The position numbers were made by a program, and so were the translations under genes. From assembly GCA_052386455.1 (NCBI GenBank), contig JBQTKD010000082.1, forward strand, positions 1 through 64,000: 64,000 bases of DNA, written 5' to 3'. The notes below the pieces were generated by a model. It saw nothing but the letters and a program-made list of their open reading frames with translations. It was not told where the DNA came from and ran no database searches. Below, piece after piece: positions 1 through 9,162 of this stretch. The DNA is from JBQTKD01 sp052386455. Its GTDB lineage: Bacteria; Actinomycetota; Actinomycetes; Sporichthyales; Sporichthyaceae. How positions within the stretch are numbered: position 1 is the stretch's first letter; every line of letters begins with the position of its first letter.

Positions 1-1201
1 AGGGGCCCAGCTTCGGCGTCGGGGTGCGGGTGCCCTCGGGCGAGATGACCATCGACAGGCCCTCGTCACGGATTCTGTCCACGGCGGGCCGCATGGCCTC
101 GATGGCCTTGCCCGGGTCGGCGCGGTCGAGGAACGCGACGCCGGCGATCTGGAAGAACTGCCCGAAGCCGGGGATGTTCTTCGCTTCCTTCTTCGCCATC
201 CCGCTCATCTTTTCGCGGACGAGGTGCATCATCACGACGGCGTCGACGTTGCTCTGGTGGTTGAAGATGAAGACGGCCGGCCGGTGGGACCAGAGGTGTT
301 CCTTGCCGGAGAGCACGTCGACCTGCACGCCGGCGAGCGCGAGGCTCACGTCGGAGCCCAGGCCCAGGACGGTGTCCACGCCCTGCTGACGGGAACGGTT
401 CAGCAGACCGACGCCGAGTCCGACGCCGAAGGAGGCGGCCCACGCGCCGTAGAACGCGCCGGTGCGAGCGATGTCGACGACGCCCGGCGGCTTCCCCCGC
501 GGTACACAGGGCAGGATCGGCCAGCCGCGCTGCTCGGCCACCAGGGCAAGACGGTGCTCGGGCGCGACGGCGACCGGATTGCCGACGGCGGCGAGGAACG
601 GAACGTCCTCTCCCCCGTTGCTGTAGGCAAAGCTGGCGTCCAGATCGATGCCGCGCTCGGCCGCAAGTTCGACGACGCCGCGCGCCTTGCTCGGACCCCA
701 CAGCGCCGGGCCGGCGGTGTTGCCGGTCAGGAGGCCGTCCTTCACCTCGAGGACGGTGCACAGGACGTGGTCGGCACCGATAGCCTCCGCCATCGGCTCC
801 ACCTGGAATCGCGTGGCGGACGAGGCGAGGACCACGGTGTGGCCCATCGCCTTGTGGGCCGCAGCGAGCTCCCACGTCTCGTGGTGCAACTTGCCCGCGA
901 TCTCGGACTTGAACAGCTTGCGGCCGAGCGCCTCGACTTCTTCCTCGGGCTTGCCCGCCCAGCACTGCAGGGACATCTCGAGCAGGGCGGCGAACTCCTG
1001 TTCGGTGTCGATGCCGCGCAGCGTCACGAGCAACGTCTTGGCCAGTTCGGTCGGGCCGATCTGCCGGTTCTTGATGCGATGGTTGTAGAAGGTGCTGGCG
1101 GAGTAGCCGGTGATGACGGTGCCGTCGTAGTCGAAGAAGGCACCGATCTGCGGTCCGCGCGCGGAGTCGAAGACCTCCGCAAGCCGTTCGTCCAGGCTCA
1201 T
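1..1201 (-). CDS. HAD-IB phosphatase fused to PlsC-type 1-acylglycerol-3-phosphate acyltransferase (incomplete)
   Basis: Only the first 400 residues are inside the window; the C-terminus runs off the left edge. Residues 21-28 carry the HAD nucleophile motif DYDGT, and the first ~250 residues read as a HAD-IB (SerB-like) phosphatase domain. A PlsC acyltransferase domain follows, with the catalytic NHx4D block as NHQSNVD (about 314-320) and the substrate-binding block SPEGTRT (about 386-392). PlsC acylates lysophosphatidate to phosphatidate at the membrane; the HAD domain is thought to act on phosphorylated lipid intermediates, but its substrate is not shown here. The ATG overlaps the TGA of the upstream plsB-like gene (ATGA), so the two are probably translationally coupled and carry out consecutive steps of phosphatidic acid synthesis. 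Confidence 0.88.
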   Translation of the reverse strand, partial: MSLDERLAEVFDSARGPQIGAFFDYDGTVITGYSASTFYNHRIKNRQIGPTELAKTLLVTLRGIDTEQEFAALLEMSLQCWAGKPEEEVEALGRKLFKSEIAGKLHHETWELAAAHKAMGHTVVLASSATRFQVEPMAEAIGADHVLCTVLEVKDGLLTGNTAGPALWGPSKARGVVELAAERGIDLDASFAYSNGGEDVPFLAAVGNPVAVAPEHRLALVAEQRGWPILPCVPRGKPPGVVDIARTGAFYGAWAASFGVGLGVGLLNRSRQQGVDTVLGLGSDVSLALAGVQVDVLSGKEHLWSHRPAVFIFNHQSNVDAVVMMHLVREKMSGMAKKEAKNIPGFGQFFQIAGVAFLDRADPGKAIEAMRPAVDRIRDEGLSMVISPEGTRTPTPKLGP

Positions 1202-3366
1202 TTCGCCGAACCCTCCCACTTGTCGAGCACGGAGGAGAGCAGGTTCTCCTCGAGGCGGCCGAGCTCGTCGAGCCTGCCGATGACTCCGGCCATCTCATCG
1301 CGGAAGGCAAGGCGGGCGGCAGCCGCACCCTCGCCGGCCGCCACCACGCCCCGATGGGCCGCCAGCCGCAGCGCGGTGGCGTAGAGCTCGCGCGAGACCG
1401 AATCGGCCTGCTTGAGTCGGCCGCGCAGCCACATCTGCTGCCCCAGACCCCAGCAGTGCGCGACGAAGTCCTCGCCCGGTTCGACGCTCGGGTCGAGCTC
1501 CACGAGGGCTTGGGCGACCACGAACTGCGCGTCGACGAACGACCGCAGCGTGCGGTGGGCGACCAACAACTGAGAGGACGTCAGGAGCTCGCCCACCTCG
1601 CCGTGAGCGGCCCAGTCCGGAGCGATCAATTCGAGCTCGGCAAGCAGGTCGCGCTGGAACTGTGCCGTCGGCGGGAAGAAGAACTCGAACTTGAGCAGGT
1701 CCCGCAGCCGGCGTGCCTCGTTCCACGCCTGCTCGAGAGCGTCGTCGAGATCGAGCGGACGCCCGACAGCGTCTGGCCGGCTCCCAAGGTCGCCGGCTAC
1801 GTGCAGCAGGGCGAGTTCGGTGATCCCGCGCCCGACGAGGTGGTGGATCATCCCGTTCCGGTAGAACGCCGCGATGCGGTCCTTGCCCTGCGCGATCGTC
1901 CACACGGGCTCCGGACCCTCGGCGAAGCCGGACGCGACCCCGACGGCGACGAGGCGATCGAGCGCGTCGCGCAGGCCCGCCTCGGTCCGCAAGGAGAGCC
2001 CCGTGTCCGCGACGGGGATGCTACGGCGGTCGAAGTAGTCCAGCAGCGGCGCGGACACTCGGCCTACTTCGGCGAGGGTCAGCGCCCGGCCGGGGCTGCC
2101 GAGCAGGGCGAAGGTCACCAGCGCGGTCGGCGTCACCGGGGTGGCCCGGTTGATGCCGTCGCAGATCTCGAAGCCGACCTTCTCCAACCGGGCCCGGCCG
2201 GTGCCGGCGCGCTCGAGCGCCTCGCGCAGCGAGAAGGGCTCCCCGAAGCGCACCCAGGCGTGCCCGCGGTCGCGCAGTTGAGCGCGGATGTAGGAGGCGA
2301 GCCAGCGCGTGCCCTCGGCGGCCTTCGCGGCGCCGGCCGCCTCGGCGTCCATCGCCCCGACCTCGCTGAGCTGGTCGTAGGCGATCGACACCGGCACCAG
2401 CGCAACGTCCTCCGTCCGTCCCTCGTCCAGCGCCCGCACCAGATAGGCGAGCAGGCCCAGCTTCGGCGGGCGGAGCTTGCCGGTCCGCGACCGGCCGCCC
2501 TCGACGTACCACTCGAGGTTGAACCGCTTCGACGTCAGATACGCGAGGTACTCGCGCAGCGCGAACTTGTACACCTCGTCGTCGGCGTTGGCACGGCGGA
2601 TGAAGACGAGACCGGCGCGCTTGCCCAGCGGCCCGATCGGCCAGAAGCGCATGTTGTTGCCGCCGAGCACGTGGTTGCGCGGGAAGTCGTGCGCGTGAAG
2701 GACCTCGGCAAGCACCAGCGGGTCGACGTAGGACCGGTGCGCGGGCAGGAACACGACACCCGTCTTCGCAGTCGCCGCCCGCACGCGCTCGAGGCTCTCG
2801 GTGTCGACGTGCACGTTCCACGTCCGCGAGTGCATCGGAGACAGCGCGGTGCGGAAGGCGTCGATGGCCGCCGGGCTCTGGACCGTTGCCAGTTCTTCCA
2901 GGCACCCGGCCGCGTCGGTGGACACGTCGACGACCGGCCGCCCGAGCTTCTTCGCAAGCGCGACCACCCGGTCCTGGAACGGCTTCGACGCGGTGATCTG
3001 CTCGACGACCTGCCGCGGCACCTTGTACCGGTCGCCGATCAACCGGCGCTCGGCCCGGTCGCAGGCCACCGTCGCCGCGCGGGCCACGAACGACCCGAAG
3101 GAGGACTGGCCGCCGGTCTCGGCGGCGAACCGGGCCCGAAGGTCCGCGACCGTGGCGGGCTCGCCGGCCACCACGTCGGCCGTGCGCCGCGCCTTGCGAA
3201 CCGGCACCAGGGTGGTCGTGTCCGGCCAGGTCGCCTCGGCGACGCCTTCGACGACGTCCGCACCGGGGTGGTGGGCCTGCGCCCACTCCGCGACGAGCCG
3301 ACGTTCGGTGCGTGTGCGGGTGCGCGCGAGAACCACGACTCGAGACTCGTTGCTCATGGTGCTCAT
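1198..3366 (-). CDS. plsB: Glycerol-3-phosphate 1-O-acyltransferase
   Basis: This 722-residue protein has the PlsB acyltransferase blocks in order: HRSYVD (HX4D, about 210-215), a second block ending GLVFIRR, EGGRSRTGK, and ALVPVSIAYD. It transfers an acyl group to the sn-1 position of glycerol 3-phosphate at the membrane, the first step of phospholipid and triacylglycerol synthesis. I prefer the ATG at 3366, which has an AGGTGG ribosome site six bases upstream; GTG codons at 3375 and 3372 and an ATG at 3357 are alternatives. The length is shorter than the ~800 residues of E. coli PlsB but usual for actinobacterial homologues. It overlaps the next gene, a HAD-PlsC fusion, by four bases. Confidence 0.9.
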   Translation of the reverse strand: MSTMSNESRVVVLARTRTRTERRLVAEWAQAHHPGADVVEGVAEATWPDTTTLVPVRKARRTADVVAGEPATVADLRARFAAETGGQSSFGSFVARAATVACDRAERRLIGDRYKVPRQVVEQITASKPFQDRVVALAKKLGRPVVDVSTDAAGCLEELATVQSPAAIDAFRTALSPMHSRTWNVHVDTESLERVRAATAKTGVVFLPAHRSYVDPLVLAEVLHAHDFPRNHVLGGNNMRFWPIGPLGKRAGLVFIRRANADDEVYKFALREYLAYLTSKRFNLEWYVEGGRSRTGKLRPPKLGLLAYLVRALDEGRTEDVALVPVSIAYDQLSEVGAMDAEAAGAAKAAEGTRWLASYIRAQLRDRGHAWVRFGEPFSLREALERAGTGRARLEKVGFEICDGINRATPVTPTALVTFALLGSPGRALTLAEVGRVSAPLLDYFDRRSIPVADTGLSLRTEAGLRDALDRLVAVGVASGFAEGPEPVWTIAQGKDRIAAFYRNGMIHHLVGRGITELALLHVAGDLGSRPDAVGRPLDLDDALEQAWNEARRLRDLLKFEFFFPPTAQFQRDLLAELELIAPDWAAHGEVGELLTSSQLLVAHRTLRSFVDAQFVVAQALVELDPSVEPGEDFVAHCWGLGQQMWLRGRLKQADSVSRELYATALRLAAHRGVVAAGEGAAAARLAFRDEMAGVIGRLDELGRLEENLLSSVLDKWEGSAK

Positions 3367-3392
3367 CGTCACCACCTCAGGGCAGGCTACGG

Positions 3393-3435
3393 AAGGTGGT
3401 GGCCGAACCCAATAGGCCCGGCCACCACCCTTTTT
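3393..3435. terminator. Strong hairpin with T-run between acyl-CoA dehydrogenase and plsB genes
   Basis: The 10-bp arms GGTGGTGGCC (3395-3404) and GGCCACCACC (3420-3429) are perfectly complementary, with a 15-nt loop. On the plus strand CTTTTT follows, a classic intrinsic terminator. Both flanking genes are on the minus strand, where the stem has no T-run after it; it may still separate the dehydrogenase transcript from plsB, or stop antisense transcription entering from the left. Confidence 0.6.
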
Positions 3436-3444
3436 CCGAGCGCG

Positions 3445-4689
3445 TCAGTCGTTCAGCTCGTCCGGCTGGAGCATGTACTCGCCGATGTAGGCGTTGGTCT
3501 GGTCGGCGTTGAGCGGCTGGTACAGCGCCGCGCAGGAGTCGCGGTACAGGCGCTCGAAGATGGTGCCCTTGCGGAACGCCGAGCCACCGACGAGGCTCAT
3601 CGCCTTCTTCGCCATCCACGTGACGTTGTCCGCGGTCACGGTCTTGGCGATGCCGATGTAGGGCACCCGCAGCTCGATCGGCCACTCGTCGTCGTACCCG
3701 TCGATGACGTCGGTGCAGGTCTGGGCGATGATCCGCCGGGAGACCTCGCACCGCACCGCCATCTCCCCGACGCCGTCGACGATGTGACCGATGCCGGCGA
3801 CCTTGGTGTCCGAGGCGGCGATGGCGCCGAAGGTGGCGCCGAGGGTCTTCTTCGACAGCAGGGCCCGCGACTCCTCCAGGATGCGCAGCGACATGCCGTA
3901 GTAGATGCTCGCGAACAGCAGCGTCGCCCACTCCAGCGAGCCGAACAGGCCGGCGCGGTTTTCGGTGACGTAGGAGTCTTCCGGGATGTAGTAGCCCTCG
4001 AAGTGGATGATCTGGGTGCCGGTGGCGTGCATGCCCATCGCGTTCCACGACTTCTCGATGCGCACCCCGTTGCCGATGCCGTTCTCGTCGACGACGAAGT
4101 CGGCGATGAACATGCCCTCGGCGCTGACGCGCTCCTCGAAGTCCGTCGGAACGTTTCCGTCGGCGTCGGTGATGGTGGCGCTGGTGACCATGATGTCGGC
4201 GGCCTCGCTCAGCGTGCCCCACGACTTCTTGCCGTAGAGCTTCCACCCGCCGCCGGGCTGCGGGATCGCGGTGGTGTCCGCGAGGCCGGAGAAGCCGGCG
4301 CGCGCCTCGGACCACGGACCGAACACGATGGCACCCTCGGCTACCTTCGGCGCCCACTGCTTCATCTGGGTGTCGCTCATGTTGGCCATGGCCAGACCGA
4401 ACGAGATGAAGTGCATGTTGTAGGCGAGGGTGATCGCCGAGTCGCCGCGCGACATCTCCGTGATGCACTTGGTGAGCTGCTCGATGTTGGCGCCGGCTCC
4501 GCCGAACTCCGTGGGCACGATGATGCCGCCGAGTCGACTCTCCTTGAACGCCTTGATGGTGGGGTACGCGAAGGTGTTCTCGGCGTCGTACTTCATGCCG
4601 ATCTCGCGGAAGAACTCGCCCATCTCCTGGGCCTTCGCGAACCAGGGCGCGAAGTCTTCGTCGGACAGGGTGCGGTCGTGGGAAAGCAT
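3445..4689 (-). CDS. Acyl-CoA dehydrogenase family protein
   Basis: The 414-residue sequence has the acyl-CoA dehydrogenase fold: an N-terminal helical domain with SRGDSAITLAYNMH, a central beta domain, and a C-terminal helical domain with the conserved run KKTLGATFGAIAA. Such enzymes are FAD-dependent and form alpha,beta-unsaturated acyl-CoA or a related product; the substrate cannot be read from the sequence. A GGAGA ribosome site precedes the ATG. It is clearly paralogous to the dehydrogenase at 25605-26843, sharing SRGDSAI and IGHIVDGVG blocks. Its upstream neighbour is an SCP2 lipid-binding protein, so a lipid or steroid-like acyl-CoA is plausible. Confidence 0.85.
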   Translation of the reverse strand: MLSHDRTLSDEDFAPWFAKAQEMGEFFREIGMKYDAENTFAYPTIKAFKESRLGGIIVPTEFGGAGANIEQLTKCITEMSRGDSAITLAYNMHFISFGLAMANMSDTQMKQWAPKVAEGAIVFGPWSEARAGFSGLADTTAIPQPGGGWKLYGKKSWGTLSEAADIMVTSATITDADGNVPTDFEERVSAEGMFIADFVVDENGIGNGVRIEKSWNAMGMHATGTQIIHFEGYYIPEDSYVTENRAGLFGSLEWATLLFASIYYGMSLRILEESRALLSKKTLGATFGAIAASDTKVAGIGHIVDGVGEMAVRCEVSRRIIAQTCTDVIDGYDDEWPIELRVPYIGIAKTVTADNVTWMAKKAMSLVGGSAFRKGTIFERLYRDSCAALYQPLNADQTNAYIGEYMLQPDELND

Positions 4690-4733
4690 GGAAATCTCCG
4701 ATCGGGGCCAGGAACGGTCGGGGCGGAGCGGGC

Positions 4734-5147
4734 CTAGCCGACGATCAGGTCGTCGCGGCCGGCTTCCTTGAGCGAGGCGATGTAGGTCTCGAAGATCGGA
4801 CCGGTGAGCGGCAGCAACTTGAGGGCGACGGTGCGCTTGCCTTCGAGCTTGACCTTGCGCTGCGCCATGGCGAGGGTGAAGTTGAGCTTGCCCTGCCAGA
4901 ACTTGTTGCTGTTGTCGCTGGACATGCGCAGCTGCACGTTCGACGGGAGACCCTCGGCGGCCGCGCCGGTGAGGACCTTCTGACCTTCGAAGTCGACGAT
5001 CATCTCGTTGGCGGGATCGGTATGGATCAGGCGCAGTACCAGGCCGGTGCCCTTGGTGGCCTCGATAAACTTGGGGTCGTTGACTGCAGCGGTGAAGGCC
5101 CCACCTACGTAGGTGTAGACCTCGTCTGCATCCTTGAAGACGGCCAT
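4734..5147 (-). CDS. SCP2 sterol-binding domain protein
   Basis: This is a single-domain 137-residue protein with the SCP2 pattern: an acidic N-terminus, a central strand NEMIVDFEGQKVLTG, and the NKFWQGKLNFTLAMAQRK segment typical of the family. SCP2 domains bind lipids and acyl-CoAs in a hydrophobic cavity and often work beside thiolases and dehydrogenases. The start MAVFKDADE was chosen because GGAAGGA lies 10-12 bases upstream; a longer reading frame to 5303 has no domain content and crosses the palindrome at 5204. It lies 44 bases upstream of the acyl-CoA dehydrogenase gene and is probably co-transcribed with it. Confidence 0.85.
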   Translation of the reverse strand: MAVFKDADEVYTYVGGAFTAAVNDPKFIEATKGTGLVLRLIHTDPANEMIVDFEGQKVLTGAAAEGLPSNVQLRMSSDNSNKFWQGKLNFTLAMAQRKVKLEGKRTVALKLLPLTGPIFETYIASLKEAGRDDLIVG

Positions 5148-5203
5148 AGCGCTAGTCCTTCCGTGAGTGGTTGTTAACCTGGCGTGGATAGCCCTGGCGG
5201 CGC

Positions 5204-5223
5204 GAGAGTAGCGAGCTACTCTC
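5204..5223. promoter_or_regulatory. 20-bp palindrome, probable regulator operator
   Basis: GAGAGTAGC-GA-GCTACTCTC has perfect 9-bp arms around two central bases. It sits in the divergent promoter region between the SCP2 gene and the LAL-type luxR gene, 34 bases upstream of the latter's start. The inner GAGTA...TACTC half-sites recur in the palindrome at 42711-42731. The cognate protein is unknown; the adjacent LAL regulator is the obvious candidate. Confidence 0.6.
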
Positions 5224-5256
5224 CCTGGTGAACAGTGGTACCGGGAGGCGATTTCC

Positions 5257-7887
5257 GTGTCGACGGGGCCGGCTCCCGACGCCGGACGTTTGTGGCCACT
5301 CACCGGTCGCGACGCCGAAGTTCACAGCCTGCGCGAGATCGTCACGGCTGGGCGGCCGGGCAGTGTCGTGCTCGTCGGCAGCGCGGGCGTGGGAAAGACC
5401 CGCCTGGCCCGCGAGGCGCAGGCGCTCGCGGAGGCCGCCGGCCGGACGACACAGTGGATAACCGCCACCCACTCCACCCAGCGGACCCCCCTGGGCGCGT
5501 TCGCCCCGCTCCTCCCGCCGCCCGCCGCAGACACGGTCGAGGACTTGCTGCACGCCTCGGCGCGGGCGATCGCGGCGCGCGCCGTGGACACCCGCCTGGT
5601 GCTCTTCGTCGACGACGCGCAACTGCTCGACGAACTCTCCCTCGGCCTGCTGCACCAGCTGATCTCGACCGACACGGTTGCCGCGGTCCTCACCGTGCGC
5701 TCGGGCGACCTGCCCGACCCGGTGACGGCCCTGTGGAAGGACGACCTGGCGGTCCGCCTCGAGATCGCCCGGCTGACGAGGGCTCAGATCGCGGACCTCC
5801 TGGACGGGGCGCTCGGCGGCCAGGTGGACCCCGCCGCCGTCGTGGAGCTGGGCAACCACAGCGGCGGCAACGTGCTGTTCCTGCGCGAGCTCGTGCTCGG
5901 GGCGGTGCAGGACGGGAATCTGGTCCAGGACATGGGCGTGTGGCGCCTGCAGCGGGCGCTGGCGCCCTCGGAACGGATCGTCGAGCTGGTCGCGGCCCGG
6001 CTGCGGGGGCTGGGCGAGCCCGCGCAGCGCGTGCTGGAGCTCGCCGCCTACGCCGAGCCGCTCGGCAGCGCCGAGCTGGACGCGCTCGCCGAACCCGAAC
6101 TCGTCGAGTCGCTGGAGCGCCACGGGCTGCTCGTTGCCGCTCGGGACGGGCAGCGGCTGCAGGTACGCCTGGCCCACCCCATCTACGCCGACGTCATCAG
6201 GCTCAACACCTCCCCGCTGCGGGTGGCCGCCATGGGCCGGGAGCTCGCCGCGGTGGTCGAGGGGTTCGGGGCGCGCCGACGCGGCGACGCGCTGCGGGTC
6301 GGCATCTGGCGCTCGGACGGCGGCGGCGGGCGCCCCGACGTGCTCCTGCGCGCGGCCACGGCCGCGCGCCGGCGCCTGGACTTCCCGCTGGCCGAGAATC
6401 TGGCTCGCGCCGCGGCCGCGGTGGGGGCGGGTCTGCCCGCTCGGTTGCTCGCCGCGCAGGCGGCTGCGTTGGACGGCCGGCCGCAGGACGCCGTCGACCA
6501 GTACGTGAAGCTCCGCGAGGCCGCGGCCGACGACGCCGAGCGTGCGCTGGTCGCCGCCGCGCACGTGGAGACGCTGTGGGCCTATCTCGGCCACGCGCGC
6601 GAAGGTCTCCGCGTCGCGAGCCAAGCGGAGGCGTCGATCTCCGATCGGGCACTGCTGCAGGAGTTGGCGGGTGGGCGGACCGGTCTGCAGCTCGCGCTCG
6701 AGGGGCCCGGACCCGCGGCGCTGGAGGCGTTGCCGCTGCTGGCGGACGCTCGCGGGCCGTCGCTGGTGTGGCTGCGGCTGGTCGCCGCGTACGGGCTGGG
6801 CCGGCTCGGGCGCCTGGCCGAGGCGCTCGAGGTGTCGGATGCAGGTCTTGCCTTCGCGATGAGCGTGCCGGACCCCGGCGCCTGGTACCCGTGGTTCAAC
6901 CTCTACACGCGGTGCGAGGCGCTCGCGCACCTCGGCGAGTTCTCCGCTGCGCGGACGCTGGCCCGCGCCGAGTACGCGGAGGGTCTGGAGGCGGGTAGCT
7001 CCGAGCGCCGGGCGTACTTCCTCTGGCACCTGGCGCGCAGCCCCCGCGAGTGCGGCCACCCGCACGACGCGGCACACGACGCTCGCGAGGCGGTGACGCT
7101 GTTCCGCCGGGTGGGCCGGTCCAACTTCGCGCACGGGCTGCTGTCCTCGCTCGCCCTGGCACTCGCCCTGACCGGCGACTACCGGGAGGCCAACCGGGTC
7201 CTGGTGGCCGCCGAGTCGCTCGACGTCGAACCGCCGCAGTGGAGCACCACCGACCACCTGGCCGCCCGCGGCTGGACCGCCGTCGCAGAGGGCCGGCTGT
7301 CCGCCGGGCGCACTGCGCTGCTGGAGGCCGCCGACGCCGGGCATCGCATCGGGGACTTCGTCGGCGAGGCCGCGGCCCTGCACGACGTCGCCCGGCTCGG
7401 AGCGCCGCAGCAGGTCCTGGCGCGGCTGGAATCGGTGTCCCGCCGGATCGAGGGCGCGCTGGTGCAGGCCAGGCTCCGCCACGTGCGAGCGCTGGTCGCC
7501 TCCGACGCACCGGCCCTCGCCGAGTGCGCCGACGCCTTCCTCGCCCTCGGCGCGGACCTCTTGGCGGCCGAGGCGGCGGCGGACAGTGCGGTCGCGTGGC
7601 GGAAGGCCGGCCGTGCGGACCGGGGCGAGAAGGCGGCGCACCGCGCCGCCGAGCTCGCCCACGCGTGCGGCTCCCCCGCCACTCCGGCGCTCGCGCCTCT
7701 CGAGGCCCGCGAACAGCTCACCGCCGCCGAGCGCGAGACGGCGCTCCTCGCCCTGACGGGCAAGACGAATCGCGAGATCGCCGAAGAGCTCCAGCTCTCC
7801 GTGCGGACGGTGGACAACCGAATGCAGCGCATCTACCAGAAGCTCGGCATCTCGAAGCGCTCCGAACTGGCGGGCCTCCTGCACTGA
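5257..7887 (+). CDS. LAL-type LuxR family transcriptional regulator with AAA ATPase domain
   Basis: This is an 876-residue regulator. Residues 41-49 hold the Walker A loop GSAGVGKTR, and about 115-122 the Walker B LFVDDAQ. A long helical repeat region follows, then a C-terminal LuxR helix-turn-helix (about 821-876) with TNREIAEELQLSVRTVDN and QKLGISKRSELA. LAL proteins are large ATP-dependent activators that sense a ligand through the central region and bind DNA through the C-terminus. The GTG start has GGGAGG eight bases upstream. A perfect palindrome at 5204-5223 lies just upstream and may be an autoregulatory site. The protein is paralogous to the 885-residue LAL regulator at 33951-36608, which also sits beside lipid-catabolic genes. 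Confidence 0.9.
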   Translation: MSTGPAPDAGRLWPLTGRDAEVHSLREIVTAGRPGSVVLVGSAGVGKTRLAREAQALAEAAGRTTQWITATHSTQRTPLGAFAPLLPPPAADTVEDLLHASARAIAARAVDTRLVLFVDDAQLLDELSLGLLHQLISTDTVAAVLTVRSGDLPDPVTALWKDDLAVRLEIARLTRAQIADLLDGALGGQVDPAAVVELGNHSGGNVLFLRELVLGAVQDGNLVQDMGVWRLQRALAPSERIVELVAARLRGLGEPAQRVLELAAYAEPLGSAELDALAEPELVESLERHGLLVAARDGQRLQVRLAHPIYADVIRLNTSPLRVAAMGRELAAVVEGFGARRRGDALRVGIWRSDGGGGRPDVLLRAATAARRRLDFPLAENLARAAAAVGAGLPARLLAAQAAALDGRPQDAVDQYVKLREAAADDAERALVAAAHVETLWAYLGHAREGLRVASQAEASISDRALLQELAGGRTGLQLALEGPGPAALEALPLLADARGPSLVWLRLVAAYGLGRLGRLAEALEVSDAGLAFAMSVPDPGAWYPWFNLYTRCEALAHLGEFSAARTLARAEYAEGLEAGSSERRAYFLWHLARSPRECGHPHDAAHDAREAVTLFRRVGRSNFAHGLLSSLALALALTGDYREANRVLVAAESLDVEPPQWSTTDHLAARGWTAVAEGRLSAGRTALLEAADAGHRIGDFVGEAAALHDVARLGAPQQVLARLESVSRRIEGALVQARLRHVRALVASDAPALAECADAFLALGADLLAAEAAADSAVAWRKAGRADRGEKAAHRAAELAHACGSPATPALAPLEAREQLTAAERETALLALTGKTNREIAEELQLSVRTVDNRMQRIYQKLGISKRSELAGLLH

Positions 7888-7930
7888 CGCTCCGTCACCT
7901 CCCTCGGACCTCCACACCCCGTGCTCCCCA

Positions 7931-7976
7931 GGCGTCCGAACCACCGTGACCCCCGTACCACCCTTCTTCGGACACC
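7931..7976. repeat. 46-bp near-palindromic repeat, copy 1
   Basis: First of five copies. Outer arms are GGCGTCCGAAC and TTCGGACACC around a GTGAC...GTACCAC core. It lies 44 bases after the luxR stop codon and is slightly diverged from the consensus in its right arm and core. Confidence 0.9.
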
Positions 7977-8004
7977 CGACGCTTCCCCGCGCCCACCACC
8001 CCGG

Positions 8005-8050
8005 GGCGTCCGAACACCCGTGACACCGGTACCACCCTTCTTCGGACGCC
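8005..8050. repeat. 46-bp near-palindromic repeat, copy 2
   Basis: The arms GGCGTCCGAA and TTCGGACGCC are perfectly complementary and the core is CCCGTGACACCGGTACCACC. It lies 28 bases after copy 1 in the same orientation, so the two form a tandem pair between the luxR gene and the AbiEi-like gene. Confidence 0.9.
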
Positions 8051-8132
8051 CCTTGGAGACCGAACGATCACCCGAGCGACTCGCGGAGGTTTGTCCGAGT
8101 TCTGCGAAAAACTGTCGGACCCCGCCCGCACG

Positions 8133-9095
8133 ATGCGCGCCATGCGAGAAATCAGCGAAGAGACGTTGCGCCGTCGAGCGCGACGACAACGGGCGGTCGC
8201 GGCGGCGCACACGACGGGCGGAGTGCTGCAACGACGAGAGTTGCTGCGCCTGGGAATCGACCGGTGGGAGATCGCCGGGGAGGTCCGCGCCGAACGCTGG
8301 CGCCGAGATGGCCGACAAACGATCCGGGTGTGCGAGGGAGATCCGCAATTGGCCCGCTGGTACCGGGCGCTCTGGGAAGTCGGCGGACCTGCCGTACTCG
8401 ATGGCGTCTCGGCGCTGATTGCCTCGGGGCTTCGTCGGATGGACGAAACGGCCGTGCACGTGGCGGTTCCCAAGTCCGCGAACCCTCGAAGGTGTCGCGG
8501 CGTGGTGGTGCACGAGACTCGGCGATACGAGGCGGACTGCATCGCTATCGGCGGCGTCCCGCGCATGCGGCCGGCGACGGCTACGGTCCACGCTGTGCTG
8601 TGGGCTGTGACGGACCGTCAGGCGGCGATGATCGCCCTCATGGCCGGGCAGCAGCGCCTGTTCACCGTGGACGAGTTCGCCATAGAGGTCGAGAAGATCC
8701 GGTGGCACCCACGGCGACGCCTCCTGCGGACCCTGCTGGCCGAACTCGGCGGCGGGGTCGAAGCGATCGGCGAACGGGACTTCGCACGCCTCTGCCGCAA
8801 GCGCGGCCTGCCGGAGCCGGACCGCCAGGTCATGCGCCAAGGACCCTCGGGTCGTTGGTTCTACGACAACCGATGGTTCGAGTTCAAGGTGACTCTCGAG
8901 GTCGACGGCGCCCAGCACGCGGAACCTGCGGCATGGATGGCCGACGCCCTCAAGCAGAACGCGGCGAGCATGGACGGCCACGTCGTGCTCCGCATCCCCA
9001 ACATCGCCCTGTTGGTCGACCCCGAGCCCTTCCTCGACCAGCTCGAGGAGGCCCTCCGCCGCGGCGGTTGGCACGGCGGACGCCAATCCGCGTAA
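8133..9095 (+). CDS. AbiEi antitoxin-like / DUF559-type protein
   Basis: The N-terminal part (AHTTGGVLQRRELLRLGI and following) resembles the winged-helix domain of AbiEi-type regulators, which are antitoxins of type IV systems. The C-terminal part has EVDGAQH followed by a conserved strand-helix pattern, as in DUF559/Vsr-like nuclease-fold domains. Many actinobacterial proteins combine these two parts; their function is not established and no AbiEii nucleotidyltransferase partner is adjacent. The start is uncertain: ATG 8133 and ATG 8142 lack a clear ribosome site, and a TTG at 8091 lies only one base after GGAGG. The stop codon directly abuts repeat copy 3. It lies in the repeat-punctuated island and may be horizontally acquired. 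Confidence 0.65.
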   Translation: MRAMREISEETLRRRARRQRAVAAAHTTGGVLQRRELLRLGIDRWEIAGEVRAERWRRDGRQTIRVCEGDPQLARWYRALWEVGGPAVLDGVSALIASGLRRMDETAVHVAVPKSANPRRCRGVVVHETRRYEADCIAIGGVPRMRPATATVHAVLWAVTDRQAAMIALMAGQQRLFTVDEFAIEVEKIRWHPRRRLLRTLLAELGGGVEAIGERDFARLCRKRGLPEPDRQVMRQGPSGRWFYDNRWFEFKVTLEVDGAQHAEPAAWMADALKQNAASMDGHVVLRIPNIALLVDPEPFLDQLEEALRRGGWHGGRQSA

Positions 9096-9141
9096 GGCGT
9101 CCGATCACCCGTGACGCCGGCACCACGCTCGTTCGGACACC
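9096..9141. repeat. 46-bp near-palindromic repeat, copy 3
   Basis: Begins with the first base after the TAA of the AbiEi-like gene. The arms are GGCGTCCGA and TTCGGACACC and the core is CCCGTGACGCCGGCACCACG. It could act as that gene's terminator, and ends 21 bases before the start of the next gene. Confidence 0.9.
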
Positions 9142-9162
9142 ACAACCAAGGAGACGCAGCAC

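Noticed and set aside
1354..4737. Open frame of 1127 codons on the plus strand
   Set aside because: It is antisense to the plsB and acyl-CoA dehydrogenase genes, has no motif, and is an expected by-product of high-GC codon bias.
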